Assembly: GCA_900609035.2 (NCBI GenBank)
Contig: UXAT02000004.1
Span: forward strand, 45,543-109,542
Direction: 5' to 3'
Length of the DNA stretch: 64,000 nt
Source: Candidatus Defluviicoccus seviourii
Lineage (GTDB): Bacteria > Pseudomonadota > Alphaproteobacteria > Rhodospirillales > Defluviicoccaceae
Numbering within the stretch: the first letter of the stretch is position 1; the number at the start of each line of letters is the position of its first letter. This document shows positions 47,441-56,503 of this stretch, piece after piece. The notes beneath the pieces are model-generated. The model saw nothing but the letters and a program-made list of their open reading frames with translations, made no database searches and was not told the origin of the DNA. The translations under genes were made by a program, and so were the position numbers.

Positions 47441-48163
47441 TTACGCTAAACTCAGGGCTGACGCGAAATGTGCGACCAAGGCAGCATCAAGGTCCGCCAT
47501 GGTGGCATTAACGCCTTGGGCCGCCATGGAAGTCACCGCGAAGCCGGCCAGGCCACACGGAACGATCCCGGCGTAGAAGTTCAGGTTTGGATCGAGGTTG
47601 ATCGCGCAGCCGTGGTACGTCACGCCCTGGCGGACTCGCACACCGATCGCGGCAATCTTGGCTTCAGACTGACCACCGGTCGCCACCCAGACGCCGACCC
47701 GGCCCTGTCGTCGTTCAGCCGCGATGGCGAAGACGGCAAGCGTGCGGATGACCCATTCCTCGACGCCGTGGACGAAAGCCCGGACGTCGATGCCGCGCCG
47801 CTTCAGATCCAGCATGACGTACGCGACCCGTTGGCCGGGTCCGTGGTAGGTAAAGCGGCCGCCGCGCCCGGTGCGGAACACCGGCAGCGCGGATCGATCG
47901 AGCAATTCTTCGTCGGCGGCACTCGTCCCGCCGGTGTACAGCGAAGGATGCTCCAGGAGCCAGACCGCTTCCGCCACGCTGCCCTGCCGAATCGCCGCGA
48001 CGCGCGCTTCCATTGCGGCGACCGCCTCAAGATAGGGGACCGGCTGCGCGCTCCGGATCCACTCGACACCGGCAGGGTGCTGCGCTAGTGTCCGCCTTGT
48101 GGCGGGCGGATGGGTGTGGGCTGCGCCCGGCGATTGTTGCGTGCCTTGATCAGGGGCGTTCAT
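47441..48163 (-). CDS. lipB: Octanoyl-[acyl-carrier-protein]:protein octanoyltransferase
   Basis: 240 residues. Moves octanoate from ACP to lipoyl domains, the first step of lipoate synthesis. Motifs: GRGGRFTYHGPGQRVAYVML, catalytic Lys in QSEAKIAAIGVRV and Cys in GVTYHGCAINLDPNL followed by GIVPCGL. The N-terminus is extended by about 25 Gln/Thr/Pro/Ala-rich residues. No lipA is nearby. Confidence 0.96.
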   Translation of the reverse strand: MNAPDQGTQQSPGAAHTHPPATRRTLAQHPAGVEWIRSAQPVPYLEAVAAMEARVAAIRQGSVAEAVWLLEHPSLYTGGTSAADEELLDRSALPVFRTGRGGRFTYHGPGQRVAYVMLDLKRRGIDVRAFVHGVEEWVIRTLAVFAIAAERRQGRVGVWVATGGQSEAKIAAIGVRVRQGVTYHGCAINLDPNLNFYAGIVPCGLAGFAVTSMAAQGVNATMADLDAALVAHFASALSLA

Positions 48164-48221
48164 TCTGCTAACTCCGGCCGGAGCATAGCAGTTGCTCTTT
48201 TTGAGAGCGAACGGCGTTTTC

Positions 48222-48308
48222 GCGGTCGTGGCGGAATTGGTAGACGCGCAGCGTTGAGGGCGCTGTGGGGGAAACCCCGTGGAAGTTCGAGTCTTCTCGA
48301 CCGCACCA
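48222..48308 (+). tRNA. tRNA-Leu (anticodon GAG)
   Basis: 87 bases including encoded CCA. Acceptor GCGGTCG pairs with CGACCGC. Anticodon stem CAGCG / CGCTG encloses TTGAGGG, with anticodon GAG reading CUC and CUU. A long variable arm (GTGGGGGAAACCCCGT) and T-loop GTTCGAGTC confirm a class II tRNA. Confidence 0.97.
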
Positions 48309-48319
48309 GTGTCTTGAGG

Positions 48320-48354
48320 TCCGCCGGTTGCGCCGACGGATCTCTTTTCCTTTT
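48320..48354 (+). terminator. Intrinsic terminator after tRNA-Leu
   Basis: TCCGCCGG and CCGACGGA form a stem with one mismatch around a 5-base loop, followed by the T-rich run TCTCTTTTCCTTTT. It starts 12 bases after the tRNA CCA end and would separate the tRNA from mgtE. Confidence 0.7.
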
Positions 48355-48452
48355 CAGGTGCCGGCAGGACCGGCCGCGGCCGATTGCCGTGGCGGGGTTC
48401 GCCGGTTCAAGTGCGGCCCTGCTGTGGGGCTGCAGACGGGAGGCTGGCCCCG

Positions 48453-49856
48453 GTGTCCGATCTCGCGCCCGAGAGCAAGCCGGCGGAAACGCCGGAGGTT
48501 GCCGTCGGCCTCGACACCTCCCTGGTCGAGGCGGTCGTCGCTGCCCTGGCTGCAGGCGATGCGGAGGCTGCCGGCCGGCTGATCGAGCCGTTGCACGCGG
48601 CCGATACGGCCGATCTGCTCCAGGGTCTCGACAACGACCAGCGCCGCCTCCTCCTGGGCGTCATCAGCAAGGAGTTGCTGCCGGCCGTCCTGCCTGAGCT
48701 CGACGATACCGTTCGCGACGACATCATCGCCGAGCTGGGACTGGCAGAAACGGCAGCCGCGGTCGCCGACCTTGAAACCGACGACGCGCTCCTCGTCATC
48801 TCCGATCTCGATGCCGAGGATCAGAAGCTCGTCCTTGCGGCGATGCCGCCACCCGACCGGGCGCTGATTGCCCAGGCGCTCGCCTACCCTGAGTACAGTG
48901 CCGGCCGGCTGATGCAGCGTGAACTGGTCGCGTTGCCGCTGTTCTGGACCGTAGGCGAAACGATCGACCACCTGCGGCAGACCGCAGAGCACGACGCTGA
49001 CCTGCTGCCGACCGCTTTCTATGATGTGTTCGTGGTCGATCCGAAGCATCGCCCGGTCGGCTCGCTCTCGCTCAGCCGGCTGATCCGCGCCCGCCGCCAG
49101 GTGCCGCTCAGCGCCCTCATGCAGACCGACCTCAAGGTCTTGCGGACGACAACCGATCAGGAGGACGTCGCCTTCTTGTTCCGGCAGCGGGACCTGACCT
49201 CGGCGCCGGTGGTGGACGAAGGCGGCCGGCTGGTCGGCGTCGTCACGATCGATGACGTTGTCGACGTCATCGACGAGGAGCATGAGGACGACATCATGCA
49301 CTTGGGCGGCGTCAGCGAGGATGACTTCTACCGCGCCTCGTTCGCCACCGCGCGGGCGCGGTTCACCTGGCTGCTCGTCAACCTCGGGACCGCTGTTCTG
49401 GCCTCCGCCGTGATCGGCCTGTTCGACGCCACCATCGAGCAGATGGTCGCGCTCGCCGTACTGATGCCGATTGTCGCCTCCATGGGCGGCAATGCCGGCA
49501 CGCAAACACTGACGGTCGCCGTGCGCGCGCTCGCCACCAAGCAGTTGACGCCGACCAATGCGCTCCGCGTCATCAGCAAGGAAACGATGGTCGGCTTTGT
49601 GAACGGCATCATCTTTGCCGTCATCACCGGGACCGTGGCCTGGCTGTGGTTCGACAATCTGGGCCTTGGCGTCGTGATCGGCTTGGCGATGGTGGTCAAT
49701 CTGTTGGTTGCTGGCTTGAGCGGTGTGGTCATCCCGCTCATTCTCGACTGGCGCGGCATCGACCCGGCCGTGGCGTCCAGTGTGTTCCTGACCACGCTCA
49801 CAGATGTGATCGGCTTCTTCGCCTTCCTCGGCCTTGGTACGTGGCTGTTGCTGTAG
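48453..49856 (+). CDS. mgtE: Magnesium transporter MgtE
   Basis: 467 residues. N-terminal helical superhelix (about 20-140: LHAADTADLLQGLDNDQRRL, then repeated E-L-x-D-x-V), a CBS pair (about 150-275: SAGRLMQRELVALPLFWTVG, VGVVTIDDVVDVIDEEHEDD) and five membrane helices (about 300-467), with the pore region PIVASMGGNAGTQTLTVAVR. Gates magnesium or divalent cation uptake, closing when cytosolic Mg is high. The GTG start has GGGAGG 9 bases upstream; the longer frame runs back toward the tRNA. Confidence 0.96.
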   Translation: MSDLAPESKPAETPEVAVGLDTSLVEAVVAALAAGDAEAAGRLIEPLHAADTADLLQGLDNDQRRLLLGVISKELLPAVLPELDDTVRDDIIAELGLAETAAAVADLETDDALLVISDLDAEDQKLVLAAMPPPDRALIAQALAYPEYSAGRLMQRELVALPLFWTVGETIDHLRQTAEHDADLLPTAFYDVFVVDPKHRPVGSLSLSRLIRARRQVPLSALMQTDLKVLRTTTDQEDVAFLFRQRDLTSAPVVDEGGRLVGVVTIDDVVDVIDEEHEDDIMHLGGVSEDDFYRASFATARARFTWLLVNLGTAVLASAVIGLFDATIEQMVALAVLMPIVASMGGNAGTQTLTVAVRALATKQLTPTNALRVISKETMVGFVNGIIFAVITGTVAWLWFDNLGLGVVIGLAMVVNLLVAGLSGVVIPLILDWRGIDPAVASSVFLTTLTDVIGFFAFLGLGTWLLL

Positions 49857-49899
49857 CCAACTTGCCGGGGCTGCCGGGGCAACCGGGCGGGCTCGTCGC

Positions 49900-51489
49900 T
49901 TAAGGCTTGCGCCGGGGCGCCGGCGCCGGCCGTGGCACCACCGCGGTGGGCAGCGGCGCGCGCGCGACCACGGTCTGCGACGAGGGCGGGAGCTTGCTCG
50001 GCTGGCGCTTCTTGTCCGGCTCGGGCGACCAGCCACCGCCGAGCGCGCGGTAGATCCGGATCAGGTTCTGGGTGACGAGGCCGGCACTCTGTGCCAGCGC
50101 GTCCTCCTGCTGGAACAGGGAGCGCTCCTGATCCTGCACGTTCTGGAAGTCGGTCAAGCCGGTGACGTAGAGGTTCTGCACCAGCTGCACCGAGCGGCGC
50201 GCCGCCGTCACCGAGCGCGCCAGCAGGTCGCGACGCTCGATCTCGCGGGCATAATCGACCAGCGCATCTTCGACCTCCTGCAGCGCCCTCAGCACGGCCT
50301 GCTCGTAGCGCAGCAGAGCCTGCTCAGTCAGGGCATCTTGGGCCTTGATATTGCTGCGGATGCGGCCACCGTCAAAGACGTTCCAGACCATCGACGGGCC
50401 AAACTGATAGGCGATGTTTCCGCTCTCGAAGAAATTGCGGGCGCCGAACTTCTGCAAGGCAAGGAAGCCGCTGAGCGTAAAGCGCGGATAGAGATCGGCG
50501 GTTGCGACGCCGATTTGCGCCGTCTGCGCCGCGAGCTGGCGTTCGGCGGCGCGGATATCGGGCCGCCTCCGCAACAGGTCGGCAGGCGCGCCGGCGGTGA
50601 TGGCGGCAGCCGGCTGCGGGATCGGAGCGCTCGCTGCAAAGCGCGGGTAGAGCGCCTGTGGCCTGCGCCCCGTCAAGACACCCAAGGCGTGGATGCTGCG
50701 TTGGAGAGCGGCCTGTAGCGCGGGCACCAGCGACTCGGTCGTTGCGAGGTTGAGCTCGGCCTGGGCGACCTCAAGGTCGGATGCAAGGCCGGTTGCCTTG
50801 CGGTCGCGGACCAGCTTCAGGGTTTTGCGCTGCGTCCCGGCATTGGCCTGTGCGGCGGCAATGCGCGCCTGCAGGGTGCGGATCTCGACATAGGTGCGCG
50901 CCACCTGCGCCGAGAGCGAGATGACGACATCGCGATAGTCCTCCAGCACCGCCTGGTAGCTGGCGTCCGCCGATTCGACGGACCGGCTGATCCGGCCCCA
51001 CAGGTCAAGCTCCCACGAGGCATCCAGGCCTGTGTTGTAGAGCGTGCTGGTCCGCTGTCGTGACTGATCAAACCCCTCGGCAACGCCCTTGCTCAGCCGG
51101 TCGCGTGTGATTTCGCCGCCCGCATCGACCCCCGGCAGTTGCTCGCCCGAGGCGATGCCGACCCGCGCCCGCGCCTCGAGGATGCGCGCGACGGCTTCCT
51201 TGACGCCGAGATTGTCGCTGTTGGCGGTTGTGATCAGTTCCGTCAGCAGAGGATCGTTGAAGCTCGTCCACCAGCTGCGCAGGTCGACCTGGCCGGCCGG
51301 CAGCCCGCGCACCAAATCCTGCTGCCATTGGTCGGGCATGGCTGTCTGCGGCGGCTGATAATCCGGTCCGACTGCAGTGCAGCCGGCCAACAGCGCGCTC
51401 ATCGCAGCCGCGCGGCCAATCATCGCCCACCGGGTCGGAAGAATGCGCGCGTTACGGGAAACCGAACCGGCAGTAAATTGCCCCACCAT
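49900..51489 (-). CDS. NodT-type outer-membrane efflux lipoprotein
   Basis: About 529 residues. Outer-membrane factor of the RND efflux type: lipobox in MSALLAGCTAVGPDYQPP, then two repeats of the OEP fold (LTELITTANSDNLGVKEAVA and FDQSRQRTSTLYNTGLDASW; ADLLRRRPDIRAAERQLAAQ; LYVTGLTDFQNVQDQERSLF). The C-terminal tail is Pro/Lys/Arg-rich. No RND pump or membrane-fusion gene adjoins it, so the partner must be elsewhere. The start is uncertain: ATG at 51489 or 51423, the latter giving a shorter signal peptide. Confidence 0.87.
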   Translation of the reverse strand: MVGQFTAGSVSRNARILPTRWAMIGRAAAMSALLAGCTAVGPDYQPPQTAMPDQWQQDLVRGLPAGQVDLRSWWTSFNDPLLTELITTANSDNLGVKEAVARILEARARVGIASGEQLPGVDAGGEITRDRLSKGVAEGFDQSRQRTSTLYNTGLDASWELDLWGRISRSVESADASYQAVLEDYRDVVISLSAQVARTYVEIRTLQARIAAAQANAGTQRKTLKLVRDRKATGLASDLEVAQAELNLATTESLVPALQAALQRSIHALGVLTGRRPQALYPRFAASAPIPQPAAAITAGAPADLLRRRPDIRAAERQLAAQTAQIGVATADLYPRFTLSGFLALQKFGARNFFESGNIAYQFGPSMVWNVFDGGRIRSNIKAQDALTEQALLRYEQAVLRALQEVEDALVDYAREIERRDLLARSVTAARRSVQLVQNLYVTGLTDFQNVQDQERSLFQQEDALAQSAGLVTQNLIRIYRALGGGWSPEPDKKRQPSKLPPSSQTVVARAPLPTAVVPRPAPAPRRKP

Positions 51490-51604
51490 GAGTCTTTGGC
51501 TGTCTGTTTCCTGGTCCAAGAAAGACGATTGGACCTTCGTCTCTTGATTCGGACTGGTCAACAACCGAAAAGCGAGTGTGCTGTTGTTCGGCGCGGAGTG
51601 TTGC

Positions 51605-52765
51605 TTAAATATCAAGAGTATAGGCTTCGTGGAAGCCTTCCGGCGAATCGTCGTCGGAGCGGAACTGGCGTTGCAGTGCGGCGACAGCCTCTTTGTTCTC
51701 GGCCAATGCCGCCACGCACAGCGGGTCGAAGATGATGCCGGCGTGCCGGTTGAGATAGGCAAGAGCCGCTGCATTCGACCAGGCCGGCTTGTAGGAGCGC
51801 TTTGAAGTCAGCGCATCGAAGACATCGGCAACCGCGACCACGCGGGCTTCGAGCGGGATGGCATCGCCCTTCAAGCCTTCCGCATAGCCGCTGCCATCGC
51901 AGGCTTCGTGATGGAAATGGACGATGTTGCGCAGAACGTCGATGTGCTGCGGCCGGCCGACGCCGAACGATTGGGCGATCTTCTCGATCAGCGCGACGCC
52001 CTTGGTGACGTGCGTTTTCATCACCGCGAATTCCGCCTCGTTGAGACGGCCCGGCTTCAGCAAGATGGAATCGGGAATGCCGATCTTGCCGACGTCGTGC
52101 AACGGCGCAAAGCGGAAGACGAACTCGACGAACTCGTCGTCGATGGCATTATCGCCGCTTCGATCGGCGAGCGTGCGGGCGATCAGCCGCGCATAGCGGG
52201 CCATCCGCTCCAAGTGCAAGCCGGTCTCACCATTGCGGAGGTGGCTCAACGCCTTGGTGACCTCGACCAGGGAACGCAAGGTGTTCGCCGGTGTCAGCGC
52301 GTTGATGATGAGGAGCGAGATCAGCCGCCCGTAAATGGCCAGATGCTGCACAGCGGCGCCGGTGAAGAAGTTCGCCGCCGCCGCATCGAAGAACAGAAAG
52401 CCGAACAGCTTGCCCTGGTCAATGATCGGAAGGGTGAAGCTGGAGCGATAGCCGCAACCCAAGAGGACTTCGGTGTGACGGCCGCATAGGGCTCCGCCGT
52501 GCGCGGCGAAATCGTCGAGAACACGTGGCTGGCCGTGCGCCGCCAACGCCGCAAGCGACGGCACGTCGTGCAGGCGCGCTTCGTAGTGCAGGAACGGTTG
52601 CGCTGCGCCTTCGGTGCTGTGAACGAAGGTCTTAATGACGTCCGTGCGGCGATCATAAAGCGCGACGGCGACCCGGACGACTCCTGGCAGTTCGCCCCTG
52701 AGGGTCAGGTGGATTTCCCTCAGTTGCTCCTGAACAGACGCCGCGTCGGCGTAGGCATCGAGCAC
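51605..52765 (-). CDS. GAF - HD-GYP-like phosphodiesterase domain protein (GYA variant)
   Basis: 386 residues. GAF-like N-domain (about 20-160: LCGRHTEVLLGCGYRSSFTL, LFGFLFFDAAAANFF), then an HD-GYP-type domain (about 185-365): FAPLHDVGKIGIPDSILLKP, VHFHHEACDGSGYAEGLKGD and ARVVAVADVFDALTSKRSYK. The GYP triplet reads GYA; the HD and downstream metal-ligand His and Asp are present. Expected to hydrolyse c-di-GMP, subject to the substitution. The GTG with AGGGA 7 bases upstream is preferred over a TTG 45 bases earlier. Confidence 0.9.
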   Translation of the reverse strand: MLDAYADAASVQEQLREIHLTLRGELPGVVRVAVALYDRRTDVIKTFVHSTEGAAQPFLHYEARLHDVPSLAALAAHGQPRVLDDFAAHGGALCGRHTEVLLGCGYRSSFTLPIIDQGKLFGFLFFDAAAANFFTGAAVQHLAIYGRLISLLIINALTPANTLRSLVEVTKALSHLRNGETGLHLERMARYARLIARTLADRSGDNAIDDEFVEFVFRFAPLHDVGKIGIPDSILLKPGRLNEAEFAVMKTHVTKGVALIEKIAQSFGVGRPQHIDVLRNIVHFHHEACDGSGYAEGLKGDAIPLEARVVAVADVFDALTSKRSYKPAWSNAAALAYLNRHAGIIFDPLCVAALAENKEAVAALQRQFRSDDDSPEGFHEAYTLDI

Positions 52766-52999
52766 AGCGGTTCCCTGAAGCCCGGCCCCCCGGAGGTGCG
52801 GATAATACAACCAGACCGCCGCTTAACGCCAGAGCCTGCACGCTATTCCGCCAATAGATGCCGCACGCCACGAGGAAATTCAGCCGGCACGGTCGGGACC
52901 GTTGCGGGATCCTTGATTTACGCCCCGCATTCGCGTTCAAATGCCGACGCTGTAGTCATCGGGCCGAGGCGCCTTGCGCCTGGAGCCGGCGGCAAAGAC

Positions 53000-53092
53000 G
53001 GATGGGTGGCCGAGTGGCTGAAGGCACTCGCCTGCTAAGCGAGTATGGGCCCTAAAGGTCCATCGAGGGTTCGAATCCCTCCCCATCCGCCA
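53000..53092 (+). tRNA. tRNA-Ser (anticodon GCT)
   Basis: 93 bases including encoded CCA. Acceptor GGATGGG pairs with CCCATCC; anticodon stem CTCGC / GCGAG encloses CTGCTAA, with anticodon GCT reading AGC and AGU. Long variable arm (TATGGGCCCTAAAGGTCCAT) and T-arm GAGGGTTCGAATCCCTC confirm tRNA-Ser. Confidence 0.98.
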
Positions 53093-53136
53093 ATTTGCTG
53101 CGCATAAAGTGATTTCCTTCCGGCGATCGCAGGCCA

Positions 53137-53538
53137 TCAGGTCAGATCGAGCGCGTGGCGTTTCAGATCGTCGAGCGTGACGACGGCAAGCGCGCGTTCG
53201 TGAGTGGCAGCGAGAACGACCCGCGGCGCCATGCCGGCGTCGAGCGCCTCCCGCCAGCGCGCGGCACACAGGCACCAGCGATCGCCGGGCTTCAGGCCGG
53301 GGAAGCCGAACTCGGGCCGCGGTGTGCTGAGATCGTTGCCGGCGGCGCGGCTGAATGCCAGGAACTCTGCCGTCATCTCGGCACAGACCGCGTGCAGGCC
53401 GGTATCCGACGGCCCCGTCTCGCAGCTTCCCGTCCGGTAGTAGCCGGTCATTGGCTGCGTGCAGCAGACCTTGAGCGGCTCTCCGAGGACGTTGCGGGCC
53501 GCCTCACCCCGGCCGCCCCAGCCCGAACTCGCATCCAT
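53137..53538 (-). CDS. DUF2237 family protein
   Basis: 133 residues. Matches the DUF2237 family: RNVLGEPLKVCCTQPMTGYY, ETGPSDTGLHAVCAEMTAEF, NDLSTPRPEFGFPGLKPGDR and WCLCAARWREALDAGMAPRV. Conserved Cys residues could bind metal; function is unknown. GGGAGG lies before the ATG. It faces the tRNA-Ser gene convergently. Confidence 0.9.
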   Translation of the reverse strand: MDASSGWGGRGEAARNVLGEPLKVCCTQPMTGYYRTGSCETGPSDTGLHAVCAEMTAEFLAFSRAAGNDLSTPRPEFGFPGLKPGDRWCLCAARWREALDAGMAPRVVLAATHERALAVVTLDDLKRHALDLT

Positions 53539-53688
53539 TGCTTGCCTCCCTCGCTTACGCGATTGGTGTCCGCCAGAGGAGATGTGGGGGGCCGCCACTG
53601 CCGGAAAAGGGGCCGCCGGCAAACCCCGGGCGTTTTACGCCTGGGCCCACAGGTGCATGACGCAGCCCAGCGTCGTCGCTTTCGTTGT

Positions 53689-54120
53689 TCACCCGGCCGG
53701 TGAAGCGAGCGGATCAGGACCGTAGCGGTTGGCGCCGACGGTGCCGCGCAGGAAGCCGAGTTCGACCAGCGCCCAGATGCTGATCGCGAGGCTGGCAAGG
53801 CCGAAGATCATGGCGCCGACACCCTCTCCGTCCCCGCCCTCGCCCCAGACGTTGAGCAACGTCGGAACGACATAGAATACGACCAGCCACCAGGCGGACT
53901 TGTTGCGGTCGTGCAGGCGCTTGACACCGATCGCGAGCGTCGGCCAAAGCAAGAGCAGGTAGATGACACCGATCGCGGTAACGCCGCCGCCCCCGCCGCC
54001 AAGGAACATCGCGCCAAACACGCCGATGACGACGAGGCTCAAGAGCGCGATCGTGCCGATCCAGTACGGCTTGCGGTTGAGCCGGCCCTGAAACGAGAGA
54101 AAAATAAACTTCCAGTCCAT
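53689..54120 (-). CDS. DUF805 family membrane protein
   Basis: 143 residues with three to four membrane helices and the DUF805 hallmark LNRKPYWIGTIALLSLVVIG, LKRLHDRNKSAWWLVVFYVV-type loop (here IGVKRLHDRNKSAWW). A Gly-rich stretch (GGGGGGVTAIG) is notable. Role unknown; family members are inner-membrane proteins. The C-terminus ends RYGPDPLASPAG, as in the family. Confidence 0.9.
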   Translation of the reverse strand: MDWKFIFLSFQGRLNRKPYWIGTIALLSLVVIGVFGAMFLGGGGGGVTAIGVIYLLLLWPTLAIGVKRLHDRNKSAWWLVVFYVVPTLLNVWGEGGDGEGVGAMIFGLASLAISIWALVELGFLRGTVGANRYGPDPLASPAG

Positions 54121-54174
54121 CGTCCCCTTCCTCTCTTCCTTAAAACGGTCGTTGCAACGGCTTGCCGCCCGGCC

Positions 54175-55521
54175 CTATCGGCTTTCCTCCTCCAGTACGG
54201 CCTTGAGCCTTTCAAGGCAGTCGGCGCGGCCGGCGACGTAGCCGCCCTCTTCCCACCAATCCTCGACTCCGCGCAACAGACGGCCGATGCTCCGGCCGTG
54301 CGGCACGCCCAGCGCAATGGCATCGCGACCCTTGAGCGGAAATGTCACTTCGCGCCAGTTGTCAATGGCATCCAGCGCCCGGCACCAAGCCTCCGTGCGT
54401 GCGCGCGGCAGCTTCGCCTGGCCGATCAGCTCATCGGCCCACTCGATCAGCGCCACGTCGCGGACCGCGTGCACGCCTTCATGATGCAGCGCTTTCGCGA
54501 GAGCGATCGGATCGTCCGCCAAGGCACCAGGCCAGGGTCGCGCCGCCGCCGTTACCAGGCGCTTGCGCTCGCGGAGAGAAAACTTGAGCCGATTGGCCAG
54601 GCGCAGGGCGATGCCGCCGTCCGCATCGAACAGCGCGGCTAGGCGCCGGGTCGGGTCGGGCTTCACCGACGGCCGTACCAGGGCATGGCTTTCAAGCCAG
54701 CACAGGCGCTTCAGGCGTTCCAGACGACCAGCCTCCGGCAGCACATGCGCCAGCACGCCGTTGTCGCGCATCAACTGCAGCACGTCCGCCGGATCCGGCG
54801 CCATCAGCAGGCGGAGCAGCTCACCGCGCACGCGCTCCACCGACAGCCGTGCCACGTCCGCAGCCCGTTCCCGACAGGCCGCCAGCGCGTGTTCGTCGGC
54901 GGGAGGCTCGCCGTAGACGGCGTAAAAGCGGAAGAAGCGCAACAGCCTGAGCGCATCCTCCTCAATGCGCTGGGTGGCATCACCGACAAACCGGACTCGC
55001 CCGACAGCGAGGTCGTCCAAGCCGCCGAAATAGTCGTAAATGGTCCCGTCCGGCGTGCACGACATGGCATTGATGGTGAAATCGCGGCGCGCCGCATCCT
55101 GGCTCCAGTCGTCGGTGAATTCGACCCGGGCATGGCGGCCGAAGGTCTCGACATCGACCCGCAGCGACGTGATCTCGAAGTGGACATGACCGATGACGGC
55201 GGTGACGGTGCCATGCGCGATGCCGGTCGGCACGACGCGCACGCCAGCCGCGGTCAAGAGTTCGCACACCCGGTCGGGCGGAGCCGAGAGCGCGATGTCG
55301 ATGTCCTGCACCGGACGCTTGATCAGCGCATCGCGCACGCAGCCGCCGATGAAGCGCACCTCATCGCCGCCTGCCTCAAGCGCCGCGATCACCCGCGTTG
55401 TCTCCGGCTTCGTCATCCAGGGCTGCGGATGCAGCGCGCCGACCGGTCCAGAGACGTTGAGAATCAGTGCTTCGGTCTCGATCCAGCGCGGTGCTGGCGG
55501 CTTCTCCTTGTCGCCGCTCAC
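54175..55521 (-). CDS. cca: CCA tRNA nucleotidyltransferase
   Basis: 448 residues. Adds or repairs the 3' CCA end of tRNA, class II. Motifs: FIGGCVRDALIKRPVQDIDI (catalytic Gly and Asp residues), VEFTDDWSQDAARRDFTINA, IYDYFGGLDDLAVG and EEDALRLLRFFRFYAVYG. The GTG start overlaps the DUF6111 gene's stop (GTGA); the longer frame upstream is that gene out of frame. In Alphaproteobacteria it often follows a Nudix gene, as here. Confidence 0.95.
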   Translation of the reverse strand: MSGDKEKPPAPRWIETEALILNVSGPVGALHPQPWMTKPETTRVIAALEAGGDEVRFIGGCVRDALIKRPVQDIDIALSAPPDRVCELLTAAGVRVVPTGIAHGTVTAVIGHVHFEITSLRVDVETFGRHARVEFTDDWSQDAARRDFTINAMSCTPDGTIYDYFGGLDDLAVGRVRFVGDATQRIEEDALRLLRFFRFYAVYGEPPADEHALAACRERAADVARLSVERVRGELLRLLMAPDPADVLQLMRDNGVLAHVLPEAGRLERLKRLCWLESHALVRPSVKPDPTRRLAALFDADGGIALRLANRLKFSLRERKRLVTAAARPWPGALADDPIALAKALHHEGVHAVRDVALIEWADELIGQAKLPRARTEAWCRALDAIDNWREVTFPLKGRDAIALGVPHGRSIGRLLRGVEDWWEEGGYVAGRADCLERLKAVLEEESR

Positions 55522-55820
55522 CGCGGGTCCGCCCCCTTGCCCGGCTGCGGCACGACGTGGCCGGGCACGACGCGCCCCCCTTCCCAACGCGGCGCGACAT
55601 AGGTGCCGGTGGGACCGCTGCCGCCGGTCCACGCCGTCACTGCCAGAACGGCGCCCATGAGCACGACACCGGCCACGATCAGCCACAGCCACGGCCCTTC
55701 GCTGGCAAGCCGGTTGACACCTTCGGCGGTCCTTGCCCGGCCCGCGATCCTGACCCAGAGCAGATAGACAAGCGTCGGCAGGATCAGCGGCAACAGGTAC
55801 TGCAGGAGGATCCGCGTCAT
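55518..55820 (-). CDS. DUF6111-type small membrane protein
   Basis: 100 residues with two membrane helices (LLQYLLPLILPTLVYLLWVR and WLWLIVAGVVLMGAVLAVTA) and a Pro/Gly-rich tail containing TGTYVAPRWEGGRVVPGHV. This is the small protein commonly found between a CoA-type Nudix gene and cca in Alphaproteobacteria. Both ends overlap the neighbours (ATGA and GTGA), so it is translated with them. Role unknown. Confidence 0.82.
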   Translation of the reverse strand: MTRILLQYLLPLILPTLVYLLWVRIAGRARTAEGVNRLASEGPWLWLIVAGVVLMGAVLAVTAWTGGSGPTGTYVAPRWEGGRVVPGHVVPQPGKGADPR

Positions 55821-56503
55821 CGATGGGTGAGGATCTCGTACAGGTTCATCAGCATTCCGGCGGTGGCGCCCCAGATGAAATAATCCTCATAGGGCATCGC
55901 ATAGAAGTAGCGGACGACCCCTTCGAACTCCGCCGAGCAGTGGTGATGATTGGCGGGATCGAGAAAATGGCTGAGCGGCACCTCGAACACCTCCGCCACC
56001 TCGTGTTCGTCGGGCGCAAGCTCAAACGGCGGTGTGACCACGCCTGCCACCGGCGTGACGATGAAGCCCGTGCGGGTGACATAGGTTTCCAGCCGGCCGA
56101 TGATCGTGATGTGCTGGCGATCGAGGCCGATCTCCTCCTCGGTCTCGCGCAGCGCGGTCTCGACGGGCCCGCCGTCGTCGGGCTCGATATGGCCGCCGGG
56201 AAAGCTGATCTGGCCGGCATGATGGGCGAGGTGGGCGGTGCGCTGGGTGAAGATCAGGCTCAACTCCCCGTCGCGGTCGACGAACGGCACCAGCACCGCG
56301 GCCAGCTTTAGCGGCGGCAGCGGGTCGAGGCCGGCATTCAGACTGTGGTCGCCGCGCTCAGCGTGGACATCGACCGCCGTCGGCGACGTCGGCAGCACCT
56401 GCCGACGATCACTGAAACGGGACTCAAGCCAGGCCCGGCCGCGACCGACCGTTACGTCGCCTCGTCCAGGCTGCCGAGACAGAAGAACTGGCCGCAACTC
56501 CAC
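55817..56503 (-). CDS. CoA pyrophosphatase-type Nudix hydrolase
   Basis: 228 residues. Nudix fold of the CoA/NudL group: LIFTQRTAHLAHHAGQISFP leads into GGHIEPDDGGPVETALRETE with EEEIGL. The first Glu of the usual Nudix box is Asp here; the R-E-x-x-E-E core is intact. Probably hydrolyses CoA or related pyrophosphates. The GTG start overlaps the DUF1285 gene by about 50 bases; no better start was found, so the N-terminus is uncertain. Confidence 0.9.
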   Translation of the reverse strand: MELRPVLLSRQPGRGDVTVGRGRAWLESRFSDRRQVLPTSPTAVDVHAERGDHSLNAGLDPLPPLKLAAVLVPFVDRDGELSLIFTQRTAHLAHHAGQISFPGGHIEPDDGGPVETALRETEEEIGLDRQHITIIGRLETYVTRTGFIVTPVAGVVTPPFELAPDEHEVAEVFEVPLSHFLDPANHHHCSAEFEGVVRYFYAMPYEDYFIWGATAGMLMNLYEILTHR

